Source: Streptomyces echinatus
GTDB taxonomy: Bacteria > Actinomycetota > Actinomycetes > Streptomycetales > Streptomycetaceae
Assembly: GCF_014203595.1 (NCBI RefSeq)
Contig: NZ_JACHJK010000015.1
Location: 124,001-188,000 of the forward strand
Direction of reading: 5' to 3'
Length of the DNA stretch: 64,000 bases
The notes beneath the pieces were generated by a model. It was given only the letters and a program-made list of their open reading frames with translations. It was not told where the DNA came from and made no database searches. Positions 34,167-43,016 of this stretch are shown piece by piece. Every line of letters starts with the position of its first letter. Positions within the stretch are counted from its first letter, which is position 1. A program made the position numbers and the translations under genes.

Positions 34167-35437
34167 TAGCGGCGGGCGATGGCGTCGAGTTCGCGCGCCA
34201 GCCGGCGCACGGCCTGCCCCGGCGTCTGCCGCCCGGTGAGCGCGTCCTGCACGACCGCCTGCACGGCCAGGCTGACCTGGTCGTAGTGCGGGCTCCTGGG
34301 GCGCGGACGGGCGGTGAGGACGGCGGTGCGCAGGGTCGGCAGGTACGGGAACCGCCGCACCAGCGCGGGGTCCTCGTAGAGCGCGGCGCGCACGGGCGGC
34401 AGTGCGCCCCGCATCAGCACCTGGCGCTGGACGGGCGCGCTGGTGAGGTACGCGATCAGACGCGCGGCGGAATCGGGATGCCGGGTGTGGGAGTTGACGG
34501 CGAGGTTGGATCCGCCGAGGACGCTGGTCCCCGGCCCGTCGGGCCCCGGCAGCGGAACGGCGCCGATCCGCCCGGCCACCTTCGTGCCCTTCTCCGAGGC
34601 GACGGCGTAGGCGTAGGGCCAGTTGCGCAGGAAGAGCAGCCTGCCGTCCTGGAAGGACTGCTTGGACTCCTCCTCCTTGTACGTCAGGGCCCGTTTCGGG
34701 ATCCAGCCCTCGCGGATGCCCCGGGCGAGGAAGCCGATGCCCTCGCGGGCGGCGGCCGAGTCGACGGTCACACGTCTGCCCTCGCCGCCGAGGATCGTGC
34801 CGCCCGCCGAGTACACCGCCTCGGCCGCGTTCACGGTGAGGCCCTCGTAGGGCAGGAACTGCCCCGCGTAGCCGTCGAGCCCGTACTTCGGCGCGATGGT
34901 CCTCGCGTCGCGCTCCAGCTCGGCCCAGGTGCGTGGCGGGGGCACGCCCTCCCGGTCGAGGACGTCCCTGCGGTACAGCAGGAGTCCGGCGTTCGTGACG
35001 TACGGGACCGCGTACAGCCGTCCCTCGTACGTCGCCGTGTCCACCACCGGCGGCAGGAAGCTGCCCAGCGGGAAGCGGTCGCGGGGCAGCGGGCGGATCC
35101 AGCCGGCCGCCGCGAACTCGGAGGTCCAGTCGACGTCGATGTTGAGGACGTCGAACCGGCCCCGGTCGCCGCCGCGCAGGTCCGTCGTCATCTGCGCGTG
35201 CGTCTCGTCGGCGGAGTCCGGCAGTTCGACCAGGGTCACCCGCTCGCCGGGGTGGGTGCGGTTCCAGCCCTTCAGCAGCGGACCGAGATAGCCGGTGAGG
35301 TCGCCGGCCGTGGCCAGGGTGAGCGGGCCGCGACCGCCGGGCGGGCCGTCGCCGGCACGGGCGCCGGAGGTGACGTACCCGGTCATGATCACGACCAGAA
35401 CGAGGAGGCCCCTACCGGCGGTGTGCATCCACCGCAT
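34166..35437 (-). CDS. Extracellular solute-binding protein, no cognate permease adjacent
   Basis: 423 aa from the ATG at 35437, preceded by AGGGAGG. The fold is a sugar-type solute-binding protein of the trehalose/maltose group: LTLATAGDLTGYLGPLLKGWN, FDVLNIDVDWTSEFAAAGWIRPL, LYAVPYVTNAGLLLYRRDVL. The hydrophobic N-terminus (GLLVLVVIMTGYVTSG) lacks a lipobox Cys, so it would be a cleaved or anchored secreted protein rather than a lipoprotein. It is co-directional with the glucosidase-ABC operon 131 nt downstream and might share its permeases. Diverges from padR. Confidence 0.82.
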   Translation of the reverse strand: MRWMHTAGRGLLVLVVIMTGYVTSGARAGDGPPGGRGPLTLATAGDLTGYLGPLLKGWNRTHPGERVTLVELPDSADETHAQMTTDLRGGDRGRFDVLNIDVDWTSEFAAAGWIRPLPRDRFPLGSFLPPVVDTATYEGRLYAVPYVTNAGLLLYRRDVLDREGVPPPRTWAELERDARTIAPKYGLDGYAGQFLPYEGLTVNAAEAVYSAGGTILGGEGRRVTVDSAAAREGIGFLARGIREGWIPKRALTYKEEESKQSFQDGRLLFLRNWPYAYAVASEKGTKVAGRIGAVPLPGPDGPGTSVLGGSNLAVNSHTRHPDSAARLIAYLTSAPVQRQVLMRGALPPVRAALYEDPALVRRFPYLPTLRTAVLTARPRPRSPHYDQVSLAVQAVVQDALTGRQTPGQAVRRLARELDAIARR

Positions 35438-35493
35438 AGGTTCCTCCCTGTACACCGGCACCACGGGCACCTTCGTCCCGGGACAGAGGCCAT

Positions 35494-35521
35494 GTATACC
35501 CGTTAGGTATGCGCGATACTA
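35494..35521. promoter_or_regulatory. Probable PadR operator/promoter
   Basis: GTATAC at 35494-35499 is followed by the inverted repeat GTAT-GCGCG-ATAC (35507-35519) within TAGGTAT...ATACTA. ATAC-type repeats are common in PadR sites. It lies about 40 nt before the padR start and also in front of the divergent binding-protein gene. Confidence 0.5.
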
Positions 35522-35560
35522 GGGCCTGGAGCACATGGAGCAGACAGGAGGACAGCACGA

Positions 35561-36067
35561 GTGCGCCTGCCCCTCCTGGCACTCCTCGCCCGCGGCCCGG
35601 CCCACGGCTACGAGCTGAAACAGGACCTTGAGCAACTGCTGGGCTCCGCGTACCCTCAGCCGAACGTCGGCCAGATCTACGTCACCCTGGGCCGCCTGGA
35701 GAAGTCCGGGCTGATCGAGGGCGAGGACGTCGAGCAGTCCAGCCGGCCCAACAAGAAGGTCTACCACCTCACCGAGGCCGGACGTGAGGCGCTGAGCGTC
35801 TGGTTCGAGGAGACCGAGGACGAGCCGCGGGTGCGGGACGAGTTCTTCATGAAGCTCGCCGTCGCCTCGCAGACCGGCCTCGCCGACCGGATCGCCCTCA
35901 TCAACCGGCAGCGCCGCCAGTACCTCAACACCATGCGCAACCTGTCGAAACTCGCCGCGGCCGAGAACCGGGACAACCGAATCGCCCAGCTGCTGATCGA
36001 GGGCGCGATGCTGCATCTGCAGGCCGACCTCGACTGGCTGGAGCGGTGCCAGGAGGAACTGGAATGA
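35561..36067 (+). CDS. PadR-family transcriptional regulator
   Basis: 168 aa, GTG start with AGGAGG at 35546-35551. The N-terminal winged helix is typical: LLALLARGPAHGYELKQDLEQ, VGQIYVTLGRLEKSGLI and KKVYHLTEAGREAL. The C-terminal helical half (FFMKLAVASQ, LHLQADLDWLERCQEEL) is the PadR/Vir_act_alpha dimerisation domain. It overlaps the ABC ATPase gene by 4 nt (ATGA), so it most likely represses this transporter operon. Confidence 0.88.
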   Translation: MRLPLLALLARGPAHGYELKQDLEQLLGSAYPQPNVGQIYVTLGRLEKSGLIEGEDVEQSSRPNKKVYHLTEAGREALSVWFEETEDEPRVRDEFFMKLAVASQTGLADRIALINRQRRQYLNTMRNLSKLAAAENRDNRIAQLLIEGAMLHLQADLDWLERCQEELE

Positions 36068-36813
36068 GCGAGGACACTCCGGTTCTGCGAGCCGAGGGCC
36101 TGGTGAAGACCCACCACGGCGAGGGCGCGCCCGCGCATGCCGTCCGCGGGGTCGACCTGAGCGTGGCCCGCGGCGAGTTCGTCGCGATCACGGGCCCCTC
36201 CGGGGCCGGCAAGTCGACCTTGCTGCATCTGCTGGGCGGGCTGCAGCGGCCGGACGCGGGCAGCGTCTGGCTCGCCGGCCGGTGCACGGACTCCTTCGGC
36301 GAGGCCCGCTGGGCGGTGGAGCGGCGCAAGGCCATCGGGATCGTCTTCCAGTTCTTCAACCTGGTGTCGAACCTGTCGGTCGCCGACAACGTCGAGCTGC
36401 CCGCGCTGCTGGCCGGCGTCCCGCCGAAGAAGGCCCGGGCCGAGCGCGAGGCACTCCTGGCCGAGCTCGGTCTGGAGGGCAAGGAGCGCAGCATGCCGGG
36501 CGAGCTGTCCGGTGGCGAGCAACAGCGGGTCGCCCTCGCCCGGGCCCTGGTCAACCACCCGCCCCTGCTCCTCGCCGACGAGCCCGCGGGCAGTCTGGAC
36601 AGCAAGGGCACCCGTGAGGTGATGCGCCTGCTGTCCCGCTTCCACGGGCGCGGGCAGAGCATCGTACTTGTCACGCACGACGCCCGGCTGGCCAGCGCCG
36701 CCGACCGCGTCATCAGTTTCTTCGACGGCCGCATAGCCGACGACGCGGCCCTGGACGGCGCACCCCCGCCCCGGCGCGGCGGCATCTCAAGCGTGCTGGA
36801 GCTGAGGGACTGA
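36064..36813 (+). CDS. ABC transporter ATP-binding protein (MacB/LolD type)
   Basis: 249 aa. Walker A is GPSGAGKST (near residue 40), the Q-loop region is GIVFQFFNLVSNLSV, the signature is LSGGEQQRVALARAL and Walker B is LLLADEPAGSLDS. This is the class paired with FtsX-like permeases in mechanotransmission or lipid/peptide efflux systems. ATG 36064 overlaps the padR stop; an upstream in-frame ATG at 36046 lies inside padR and is rejected. Confidence 0.9.
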   Translation: MSEDTPVLRAEGLVKTHHGEGAPAHAVRGVDLSVARGEFVAITGPSGAGKSTLLHLLGGLQRPDAGSVWLAGRCTDSFGEARWAVERRKAIGIVFQFFNLVSNLSVADNVELPALLAGVPPKKARAEREALLAELGLEGKERSMPGELSGGEQQRVALARALVNHPPLLLADEPAGSLDSKGTREVMRLLSRFHGRGQSIVLVTHDARLASAADRVISFFDGRIADDAALDGAPPPRRGGISSVLELRD

Positions 36814-36815
36814 CC

Positions 36816-39119
36816 GTGCCGGATCTCAGGAACATGCGGGCCACCCTGCGCTGGGCGCACTCCGATCTGCGCGCCCATCGCGGCGAGGCGCTGTTCCTGG
36901 TGCTGGCGACCGCCGGCATCGTCGCCTCGCTGCTGCTCGCCACCGCCCTCTTCGGGTACGCCACCAACCCCTGGCAGCGGACCTTCGCCGAGGCCCGCGG
37001 CGCCCACGTCTGGCTGCACACCGTGCCCTCCGCCGACGCCCGCGCACTGGCCCGGCTGGACGGTGTCTCCTCCGTCGCCGGTCCCTACCGGACCGAGTCC
37101 GCCGCCGTCGCCGCCCGCGGCACCCGTGCCTCCGTGGAGCTGCGCGCCACCCCGGACCTGCCCTCCGTCGGCCGGCCCCTGCTCACCGCGGGGCACTGGC
37201 TTGAGCCGGCCGCGCCGGACGGCGTGGTGCTGGAGAGCAGCCTGGCCCGGGCCCTGCTGGCCGAACCCGGCGACACCCTGACCCTGCCCGGCACGGCCCG
37301 CACCCTCACCGTCGAGGGCATCGCGGACAGCGCCGAACCCCCGTACCACCCGGGCGATCAGCCAGGTCTGGTGTGGGCGCTGCCGTCCGCGGTGCGCGCC
37401 CCGGCCGGCCAGGTCATCGGGCTGCGGCTCGGTGATCCGGCCGACACGGACTACGCGGTCCAGCGCGCCGTCACCGTGCTGGGCGCGAGCGCCGTCGGCG
37501 AGGTCTCCACCTGGCAGCAGGCGCGCGCCGAGGCACAGGGCGACAACCGGCTGCTGGGCCAGGTGCTCGGGCTGTTCGGGCTGGCGGCGCTGGTCGCCGC
37601 CGGGTTCGCCGTGCACGGGGCCATCGCCACCCGGATCCGGGGGCATCTGCGGGACCTGTCGGTGCTGAAGGCGATCGGCTTCACGCCCGGCCAGGTCGTG
37701 CGGGTCTTCCTGCTCCAGCACCTCGCGTACGCGCTGCTCGGCGCCGTCGCCGCGGCGGCCCTCACCGAGGGGCTGGGGAGCCGGGTCCCGGGGCGGCTCG
37801 GGGACGCGGTGGGCGTGTGGCAGGGGCTGCCCGGGCACACCCTGGCCGTCGTCGCGGTGCCGGCGGGCGCGGTGCTGTTCATCGGTCTGACCACGGGGCT
37901 CGCCGCCTGGCGTGCCGGGCGGGTGCCACCGGTCCCGGTGCCGCGCCGCACCTCCGGCCCGGCCGGCGGTCGGCTGACCGGGCCGGCCCGGCGGGCGCTC
38001 GGGCTGCGGCTGCCGGCCGCGCTGGTCCTCGGCTGCCACAAGGCGTTCGCGGGGCGCGGCCGGTCGCTGGCCACCGTGGCCCGGCTGACGCTGCCGCTGC
38101 TGCTGATCGTGGTGGCGCTCAGCGCCTGGACCACGATCGACCGCTTCCACAGCAGCCCCGAGCGGGTGGGGCTGCCGACGTCGCTCACGGCCCGCTCGGA
38201 CAGCGCCCTGGACGCCCCCGGCGTACGGTCCGTGCTGGACCGCGACTCCCGGGTCACCGCCGCCTATCCGGGCGTCGAGGTGGCCGCGCTGGTCCCCGGC
38301 CAGACCGGGACCATTGCCCTGCGCGGCGTCGGCACCCGCGCCGAGCCCTACCCCTACGCCCTCGCCGAGGGCCGTGCCGCGCGCGGGCCGGACGAGGCGG
38401 TGGCCGGCCAGGGCCTGCTCGACCTGCTGCACGCGCGGGTCGGCGACTGGGTCCGGATGACGGTGGGCGACCGGCCGCAGATCCTGCACATCGTGGGCCG
38501 CGGCCTGGAACCGCGCAACGCCGGCCGGGTCGTGACCACCTCCCTGGACACCCTTCGCGAGAACGACCCGGAGCTCTCCCCCGCCTTCTACGAGCTGCGG
38601 CTGCGCCCGGGCGCCGACCCGCGGCGGGTGGCCGCCGCGCTCACCTCGGCCGGCCACGGCCACCTGGAGGTGCATCCGGTGGCCAACCCCGCCGACGGGC
38701 TGTCCCCGCTGCGCGGTGTGGTCGCCGGGCTGATCGCCGTGCTGGCCCTGATCGGGCTGGTCGAGCTGCTCACCGCGATCGGCGGCGGCGTCCGGGAGGG
38801 CGAGCGGGACGTGCTGGCGCTCCGGGCGATCGGCATGTCCCCGCGGCAGATCACCGCGATCACCGTCACGGCGACGAGCTGTACCACCCTGGCGGCCGTC
38901 GTCGCCGGTACGGCGCTGGGGCTGCCGCTGGCCCGGCGGCTGATCGACGCGCAGGGGGGTTCCAGCGGCATCGGTGCCGGCATCGCCCAGTCACCCTCGC
39001 CGGGCCTGCTGCTCCTGCTGGGCTCGGCCGCCGTGCTGGGAGCGGCGGCCCTGGCCACCCTGCCCGCGGCCCGGTCGGCCCGCCGCCGCCTCGCGGACAC
39101 GCTCAGCGCGGTGGCCTGA
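36816..39119 (+). CDS. FtsX-like/MacB-type ABC transporter permease
   Basis: 767 aa, GTG start 2 nt after the ATPase stop. A first hydrophobic helix near residues 23-45 is followed by a large extracytoplasmic region, then FtsX domains near 245-360 (VLKAIGFTPGQVVRVFLLQ) and 630-760 (LALRAIGMSPRQITAITVT), with a second external domain between (about 410-630). This double-FtsX layout is usual for actinobacterial antimicrobial-peptide or lipoprotein efflux systems. Substrate unknown; control by the upstream PadR suggests induction by a small molecule. Confidence 0.87.
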   Translation: MPDLRNMRATLRWAHSDLRAHRGEALFLVLATAGIVASLLLATALFGYATNPWQRTFAEARGAHVWLHTVPSADARALARLDGVSSVAGPYRTESAAVAARGTRASVELRATPDLPSVGRPLLTAGHWLEPAAPDGVVLESSLARALLAEPGDTLTLPGTARTLTVEGIADSAEPPYHPGDQPGLVWALPSAVRAPAGQVIGLRLGDPADTDYAVQRAVTVLGASAVGEVSTWQQARAEAQGDNRLLGQVLGLFGLAALVAAGFAVHGAIATRIRGHLRDLSVLKAIGFTPGQVVRVFLLQHLAYALLGAVAAAALTEGLGSRVPGRLGDAVGVWQGLPGHTLAVVAVPAGAVLFIGLTTGLAAWRAGRVPPVPVPRRTSGPAGGRLTGPARRALGLRLPAALVLGCHKAFAGRGRSLATVARLTLPLLLIVVALSAWTTIDRFHSSPERVGLPTSLTARSDSALDAPGVRSVLDRDSRVTAAYPGVEVAALVPGQTGTIALRGVGTRAEPYPYALAEGRAARGPDEAVAGQGLLDLLHARVGDWVRMTVGDRPQILHIVGRGLEPRNAGRVVTTSLDTLRENDPELSPAFYELRLRPGADPRRVAAALTSAGHGHLEVHPVANPADGLSPLRGVVAGLIAVLALIGLVELLTAIGGGVREGERDVLALRAIGMSPRQITAITVTATSCTTLAAVVAGTALGLPLARRLIDAQGGSSGIGAGIAQSPSPGLLLLLGSAAVLGAAALATLPAARSARRRLADTLSAVA

Positions 39120-39188
39120 GCCCGCCCGGGCGGTCTCGCCCGCACACTCCCGGACGGCCTCGCCCGCGCAAGGGAAGGCGGCCCTCGT

Positions 39189-39956
39189 TCAGGGGGAGCC
39201 GGCCTGCCACGCCTCGGGGTTGTCGCGGATCGTTCTCAGCATGTCGCCGAAGATCTTCTTGTCGAAGAGCAGGCCGTTGTACCGGACCGGGACGGGCACG
39301 TCGTTGATCTCGGCGGTCGGGGTGCCGCGCCCCTTGGGGTCCTGCGCCCCGCCCGCGCGCTCGTACGCGTCCTCTGCTTCGGTCACGAACGAGCGGTACT
39401 TCATGGTCTTCACGGCCGCGTCGAAGTCCGGCCCGCGCAGTCCCGGCACCCGCCCCGCCAGCTGGAGCAGAGAGGAGTCGGTGAAGCCGTCGACGCTCTC
39501 CTCGGGCTGGTTGGCGTAGAGCACGTCGTGGTATTCGGCGAATCTGCCCTTGTCCAGCGCGGCGCGCAGGGCGTTGACGGCCTTCCGCGAACCCTGCCCG
39601 CCGAGCCGGCCGTCCAGGAAGGAGGCGAGGGTGTACTGGGTCTTCGCCTCCCGCCGGACGGTCGCCGCGCGCAGCTCCGGGGCAGCGCCGGTGGTCTCGA
39701 ACTCCTTGCACACCGGGCACCGCGGATCCTCGTACAGGTGCACGGTCACCGGGGCGGCCGGGTCCCCGACCGTGATGGTCGTGCCGTCGTTCCCGAGCCG
39801 CTCCGGCACGTCCGCCGGGCCGGCGTACGGTGTGGCCTTCGCGGCGTCCGGCCGGCCGCTCTCCGTCCCGGCCGGACGAGATCTGCCGCCGCAGCCCGCC
39901 AGCGAACCCCCGGCCACGGCCACCGCGACCGCCGTGGCCAACACCCTGCGCACCAT
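39189..39956 (-). CDS. DsbA-like thioredoxin-fold lipoprotein
   Basis: 255 aa. The signal peptide ends in the lipobox SLAGC with Cys22 as lipid site. The redox motif is CPVC (residues 80-83, in YEDPRCPVCKEF), placing it in the Thioredoxin_4/DsbA group that handles disulfides outside the membrane. The ATG at 39956 has GGGGAGGGG upstream. A longer frame begins further upstream but lacks a signal start. Substrate proteins are unknown; it is not obviously linked to pgi. Confidence 0.85.
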   Translation of the reverse strand: MVRRVLATAVAVAVAGGSLAGCGGRSRPAGTESGRPDAAKATPYAGPADVPERLGNDGTTITVGDPAAPVTVHLYEDPRCPVCKEFETTGAAPELRAATVRREAKTQYTLASFLDGRLGGQGSRKAVNALRAALDKGRFAEYHDVLYANQPEESVDGFTDSSLLQLAGRVPGLRGPDFDAAVKTMKYRSFVTEAEDAYERAGGAQDPKGRGTPTAEINDVPVPVRYNGLLFDKKIFGDMLRTIRDNPEAWQAGSP

Positions 39957-40042
39957 GCGTCCCCTCCCCTGGTTCAGCGGAACCCTAGAGGATCGGCGCG
40001 GGCATCGCGCAGGGATATCGCCCCGGCGGCCCCGGCCACGGC

Positions 40043-41695
40043 TCAGCCGCGGCCCCGCAGCTCCCGGTACCTGGCGACCAGCGCCTTCGTCGACGGATCC
40101 AGGCCGGGAACCTCGGCGCCCTCGGTGAGCGCGGGCTCGACGCGCTTGGCGAGGACCTTGCCGAGCTCCACGCCCCACTGGTCGAAGGAGTCGATGTTCC
40201 ACACCGCGCCCTGCACGAACACCTTGTGCTCGTAGAGGGCGACCAGCTGGCCCAGCACGGAGGGGGTCAGCTCACGGGCGAGGATCGTCGTGGTCGGCCG
40301 GTCGCCCCGGAAGGTCTTGTGCGCGACCAGCTCCTCGGGCACGCCCTCCGCTCGGACCTCCTCCGCCGTCTTGCCGAAGGCGAGCGCCTGGGTCTGGGCG
40401 AAGAAGTTGGCCATCAACAGGTCGTGCTGGGCCTTGAGTTCCCCGCTCAGCTCGGCGACCGGGCGGGCGAAGCCGATGAAGTCCGCCGGGATCAGCTTGG
40501 TGCCCTGGTGAATCAACTGGTAGTAGGCGTGCTGACCGTTGGTGCCGGGCGTGCCCCACACCACCGGTCCGGTCTGCCACTCCACCGGATTGCCGTCCCG
40601 CTGCACCGACTTGCCGTTGGACTCCATGTCCAGCTGCTGGAGGTACGCGGTGAACTTCGACAGATAGTGGGAGTACGGCAGCACCGCGTGGGTCTGGGCG
40701 TCCAGGAAGTTGTCGTACCAGATGCCCAGCAGGCCCAGCAGCAGGGGCGCGTTGGCCTCGGCGGGCGCGGTGCGGAAGTGGTCGTCGACCAGCCGGAAGC
40801 CGTCGAGCATCTCCCGGAAGCGGTCCGGGCCGATGGCGATCATCAGGGACAGGCCGATCGCGGAGTCGTACGAGTACCGGCCGCCGACCCAGTCCCAGAA
40901 CTCGAACATGTTGTCCGGGTCGATGCCGAACTCGGTGACCTTCTCCGCGTTCGTGGACAGCGCCACGAAGTGTTTGGCCACCGCGGATTCGTCGCCGAGC
41001 GCGGCCAGCAGCCAGGCGCGCGCCGAGGTGGCGTTGGTGATGGTCTCGACGGTGGTGAAGGTCTTGGAGGCGATGATGAACAGGGTCTCCGCCGGGTCCA
41101 GGTCCCGGGTGGCCTCGTGCAGGTCGGCGCCGTCCACGTTGGAGACGAAGCGGACCGTGAGGTCGCGGTCGGTGAAGGTGCGCAGCACCTCGTAGGCCAT
41201 CGCGGGGCCGAGGTCGGAACCGCCGATGCCGATGTTGACGACGTTCTTGATGCGCCTGCCGGTGTGGCCGGTCCAGGCGCCGGAGCGGACGCGGCCGGCG
41301 AAGTCGCCCATCTTGTCGAGTACGGCGTGCACGGCCGGCACGACGTTCTCGCCGTCGACCTCGATCACCGCGTCCCGCGGGGCGCGCAGCGCGGTGTGGA
41401 GCACGGCCCGGTCCTCGGTGACGTTGATCTTCTCGCCGCGGAACATGGCGTCCCTGAGGCCGAAGACGTCCGTCGTGGCGGCCAGCGCGCGCAGCAGGCG
41501 CAGCGTCTCGTCGGTGACCAGGTGCTTCGAGTAGTCGATGTACAGATCGCCGACCTGGAGCGTGTACCCGGTGCCGCGCGAGGGGTCGGCCGCGAACAGT
41601 TCCCTCAGCCGGGTGTCCGCCAGCTCCTCCCGGTGCTTGGCGAGCGCGGTCCATTCGGGCGTCTGGTTGAGCCTGGTACGGCCGTCTGCGTTCAT
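40043..41695 (-). CDS. pgi: Glucose-6-phosphate isomerase
   Basis: 550 aa, normal length. It interconverts glucose 6-phosphate and fructose 6-phosphate. Signatures are VNIGIGGSDLGPAMAYEVL, FVSNVDGADLHEATRDLDP, and GTPGTNGQHAYYQLIHQG with the catalytic residues. Streptomyces can have two pgi genes, so this may be one of two. Upstream on the same strand lie a small hypothetical gene and an RbpA-family gene. Confidence 0.95.
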   Translation of the reverse strand: MNADGRTRLNQTPEWTALAKHREELADTRLRELFAADPSRGTGYTLQVGDLYIDYSKHLVTDETLRLLRALAATTDVFGLRDAMFRGEKINVTEDRAVLHTALRAPRDAVIEVDGENVVPAVHAVLDKMGDFAGRVRSGAWTGHTGRRIKNVVNIGIGGSDLGPAMAYEVLRTFTDRDLTVRFVSNVDGADLHEATRDLDPAETLFIIASKTFTTVETITNATSARAWLLAALGDESAVAKHFVALSTNAEKVTEFGIDPDNMFEFWDWVGGRYSYDSAIGLSLMIAIGPDRFREMLDGFRLVDDHFRTAPAEANAPLLLGLLGIWYDNFLDAQTHAVLPYSHYLSKFTAYLQQLDMESNGKSVQRDGNPVEWQTGPVVWGTPGTNGQHAYYQLIHQGTKLIPADFIGFARPVAELSGELKAQHDLLMANFFAQTQALAFGKTAEEVRAEGVPEELVAHKTFRGDRPTTTILARELTPSVLGQLVALYEHKVFVQGAVWNIDSFDQWGVELGKVLAKRVEPALTEGAEVPGLDPSTKALVARYRELRGRG

Positions 41696-41751
41696 ATCCG
41701 ACTTCAGCCTTCTTTCGGTACCTGTCCCGCTGCCGGTCCCAACCTAATTGA

Positions 41752-41979
41752 TCAGGGTGCGGGAGGAGCGGTGGAGACGCCGTCCTCACGGACGACAACG
41801 GGTACGTCAGGCTTGTGCACCGGTATCAACGCGGTGCCGGAAAGAACGAAGGGAACCCGGCCAGGGCGGCCGATGGGCAGGCCGTCACCGGAGCCGGAGA
41901 GCATGGCGGCGCCGCGCAGCCACCCGGGGCCCCCGCGCCACGCGGGCGCACGCATGTCCGCCGTCTCGACCGCCGTCAC
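41752..41979 (-). CDS. Small hypothetical protein (75 aa)
   Basis: GTG start (MTAVETADMRAPAW) with GGGGGAG immediately upstream, but only 2 nt from the GTG, so the real start might be later. The C-terminal half reads SGTALIPVHKPDVPVVVREDG, which looks protein-like. No domain recognised. It is followed by pgi at 57 nt. Included because of the ribosome-site-like sequence and position; could be non-coding. Confidence 0.4.
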   Translation of the reverse strand: MTAVETADMRAPAWRGGPGWLRGAAMLSGSGDGLPIGRPGRVPFVLSGTALIPVHKPDVPVVVREDGVSTAPPAP

Positions 41980-42101
41980 AACTCCCCCTCGCGGTTCACG
42001 CCTTCACGAGAACCGTAGAGGGCACCACTGACCATCGGGCGGCGCCGCGTGGCGGATACGGCTCCGGCCAGGCGCCCGCGGGCACCCGGCCGGTGAAACT
42101 C

Positions 42102-42437
42102 CTAGATCTCGCCCCGCAGTTTGGCGAGCGCCTCGGCGAGGATCGCCTCGCCGTCCGCGTCGCTGCGCCGCTCCCGCACGTACGCGAGGTGCGTCTTGTA
42201 CGGCTCGGTGCGCGGCGGGTCCGGCGGGTTGTCCCGGTCCTGGCCGGCCGGGAAGCCGCAGCGCGGACAGTCCCAGGTCTCGGGAACCTGCGCGTCGCTG
42301 GCGAAGCTCGGCTGCGTCTCGTGCCCGTTGGAGCACCAGAAGGAGATGCGCAGACGCGGCGCGGACTCGCCGCGCTCGGCCTCGCCCATCGGCCCCGCCC
42401 CGACCCGGCTTCCTCGGATCGCGTTGCCACTTGCCAC
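42102..42437 (-). CDS. RbpA-family RNA polymerase-binding protein (second, RbpB-like paralogue)
   Basis: 111 aa, GTG start with GGGAG 9 nt upstream. It has the RbpA layout: an N-terminal tail (GNAIRGSRVGAGPMGEAERG), the core domain with SFWCSNGHE and WDCPRCGFPA (Cys pairs that can bind zinc), the basic linker, and the sigma-interacting C-terminal helix region PRTEPYKTHLAYVRERRSDADGEAI. Streptomyces encodes a main RbpA elsewhere; this version by the glycolytic cluster is, from memory, the less studied paralogue. Likely binds RNA polymerase or sigma factor. Confidence 0.85.
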   Translation of the reverse strand: MASGNAIRGSRVGAGPMGEAERGESAPRLRISFWCSNGHETQPSFASDAQVPETWDCPRCGFPAGQDRDNPPDPPRTEPYKTHLAYVRERRSDADGEAILAEALAKLRGEI

Positions 42438-42638
42438 GGTCGTAACTCCCTGCGTGATGGTGCCGCGAAGTGAGTCGGCGTTTCGCTTCGCTGCGAGCGC
42501 CTCAGTCTACGTAAGGCCCAACGCGCGTCCAGTGATTGGAGTTACCGGCCCCCACATCCAGACGCAAGCCCCATGATAGGCCGCGCTCAGGAGCACGTAC
42601 CCAACACGGGGCTTTACGTGGGGAATATACGGAATATG

Positions 42639-42654
42639 CGGGGCGTACGCCCCG
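42639..42654 (-). terminator. Terminator-like perfect palindrome after secG
   Basis: CGGGGCGTACGCCCCG, a 16-nt perfect palindrome, starts 18 nt beyond the secG stop. A loop would need to open the central bases, so the hairpin is about 6 bp. Confidence 0.45.
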
Positions 42655-42671
42655 TTTGCGCTGTTTGCGCG

Positions 42672-42908
42672 TCAGCTGTTCGACTTCATCAGGATGCCGA
42701 GGACGATGATGGACGCGAACCACAGCAGACCGATCACGATGGTGATCCGGTCGAGGTTGCGCTCGGCGACCGAGGAGCCACCGACGGAGGACTGCATGCC
42801 GCCACCGAACATGTCGGAGAGGCCGCCGCCCTTCCCCTTGTGCATCAGCACCAGCAGCATCAGCAGCAGGCTGAAGACGATCAGGGCGATCGAGAACCCC
42901 AAAACCAC
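42672..42908 (-). CDS. secG: Preprotein translocase subunit SecG
   Basis: 78 aa from the GTG at 42908, the usual SecG size. Two hydrophobic helices (LGFSIALIVFSLLLMLLVLM and ITIVIGLLWFASIIVLGIL) flank the cytosolic loop HKGKGGGLSDMFGGGM. SecG assists SecYE in export. In actinobacteria it sits next to tpiA-pgk-gap. A longer ATG-initiated frame from 42956 contains no SecG-like residues and is not preferred. Confidence 0.92.
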   Translation of the reverse strand: MVLGFSIALIVFSLLLMLLVLMHKGKGGGLSDMFGGGMQSSVGGSSVAERNLDRITIVIGLLWFASIIVLGILMKSNS

Positions 42909-43016
42909 GGCTGGACCAACTTCCTCGGATTCGGATGGACGACGGGGGCACAGCACCTCGGCTGTGCCCCCGCAAGGGTACGACGTATCGTCGCTACCGC
43001 CTACTCACAGCTCGTC

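Noticed and set aside
42438..42671. tRNA or small RNA gene before the RbpA-family gene
   Set aside because: No cloverleaf could be drawn; only a palindrome interpreted as a terminator.
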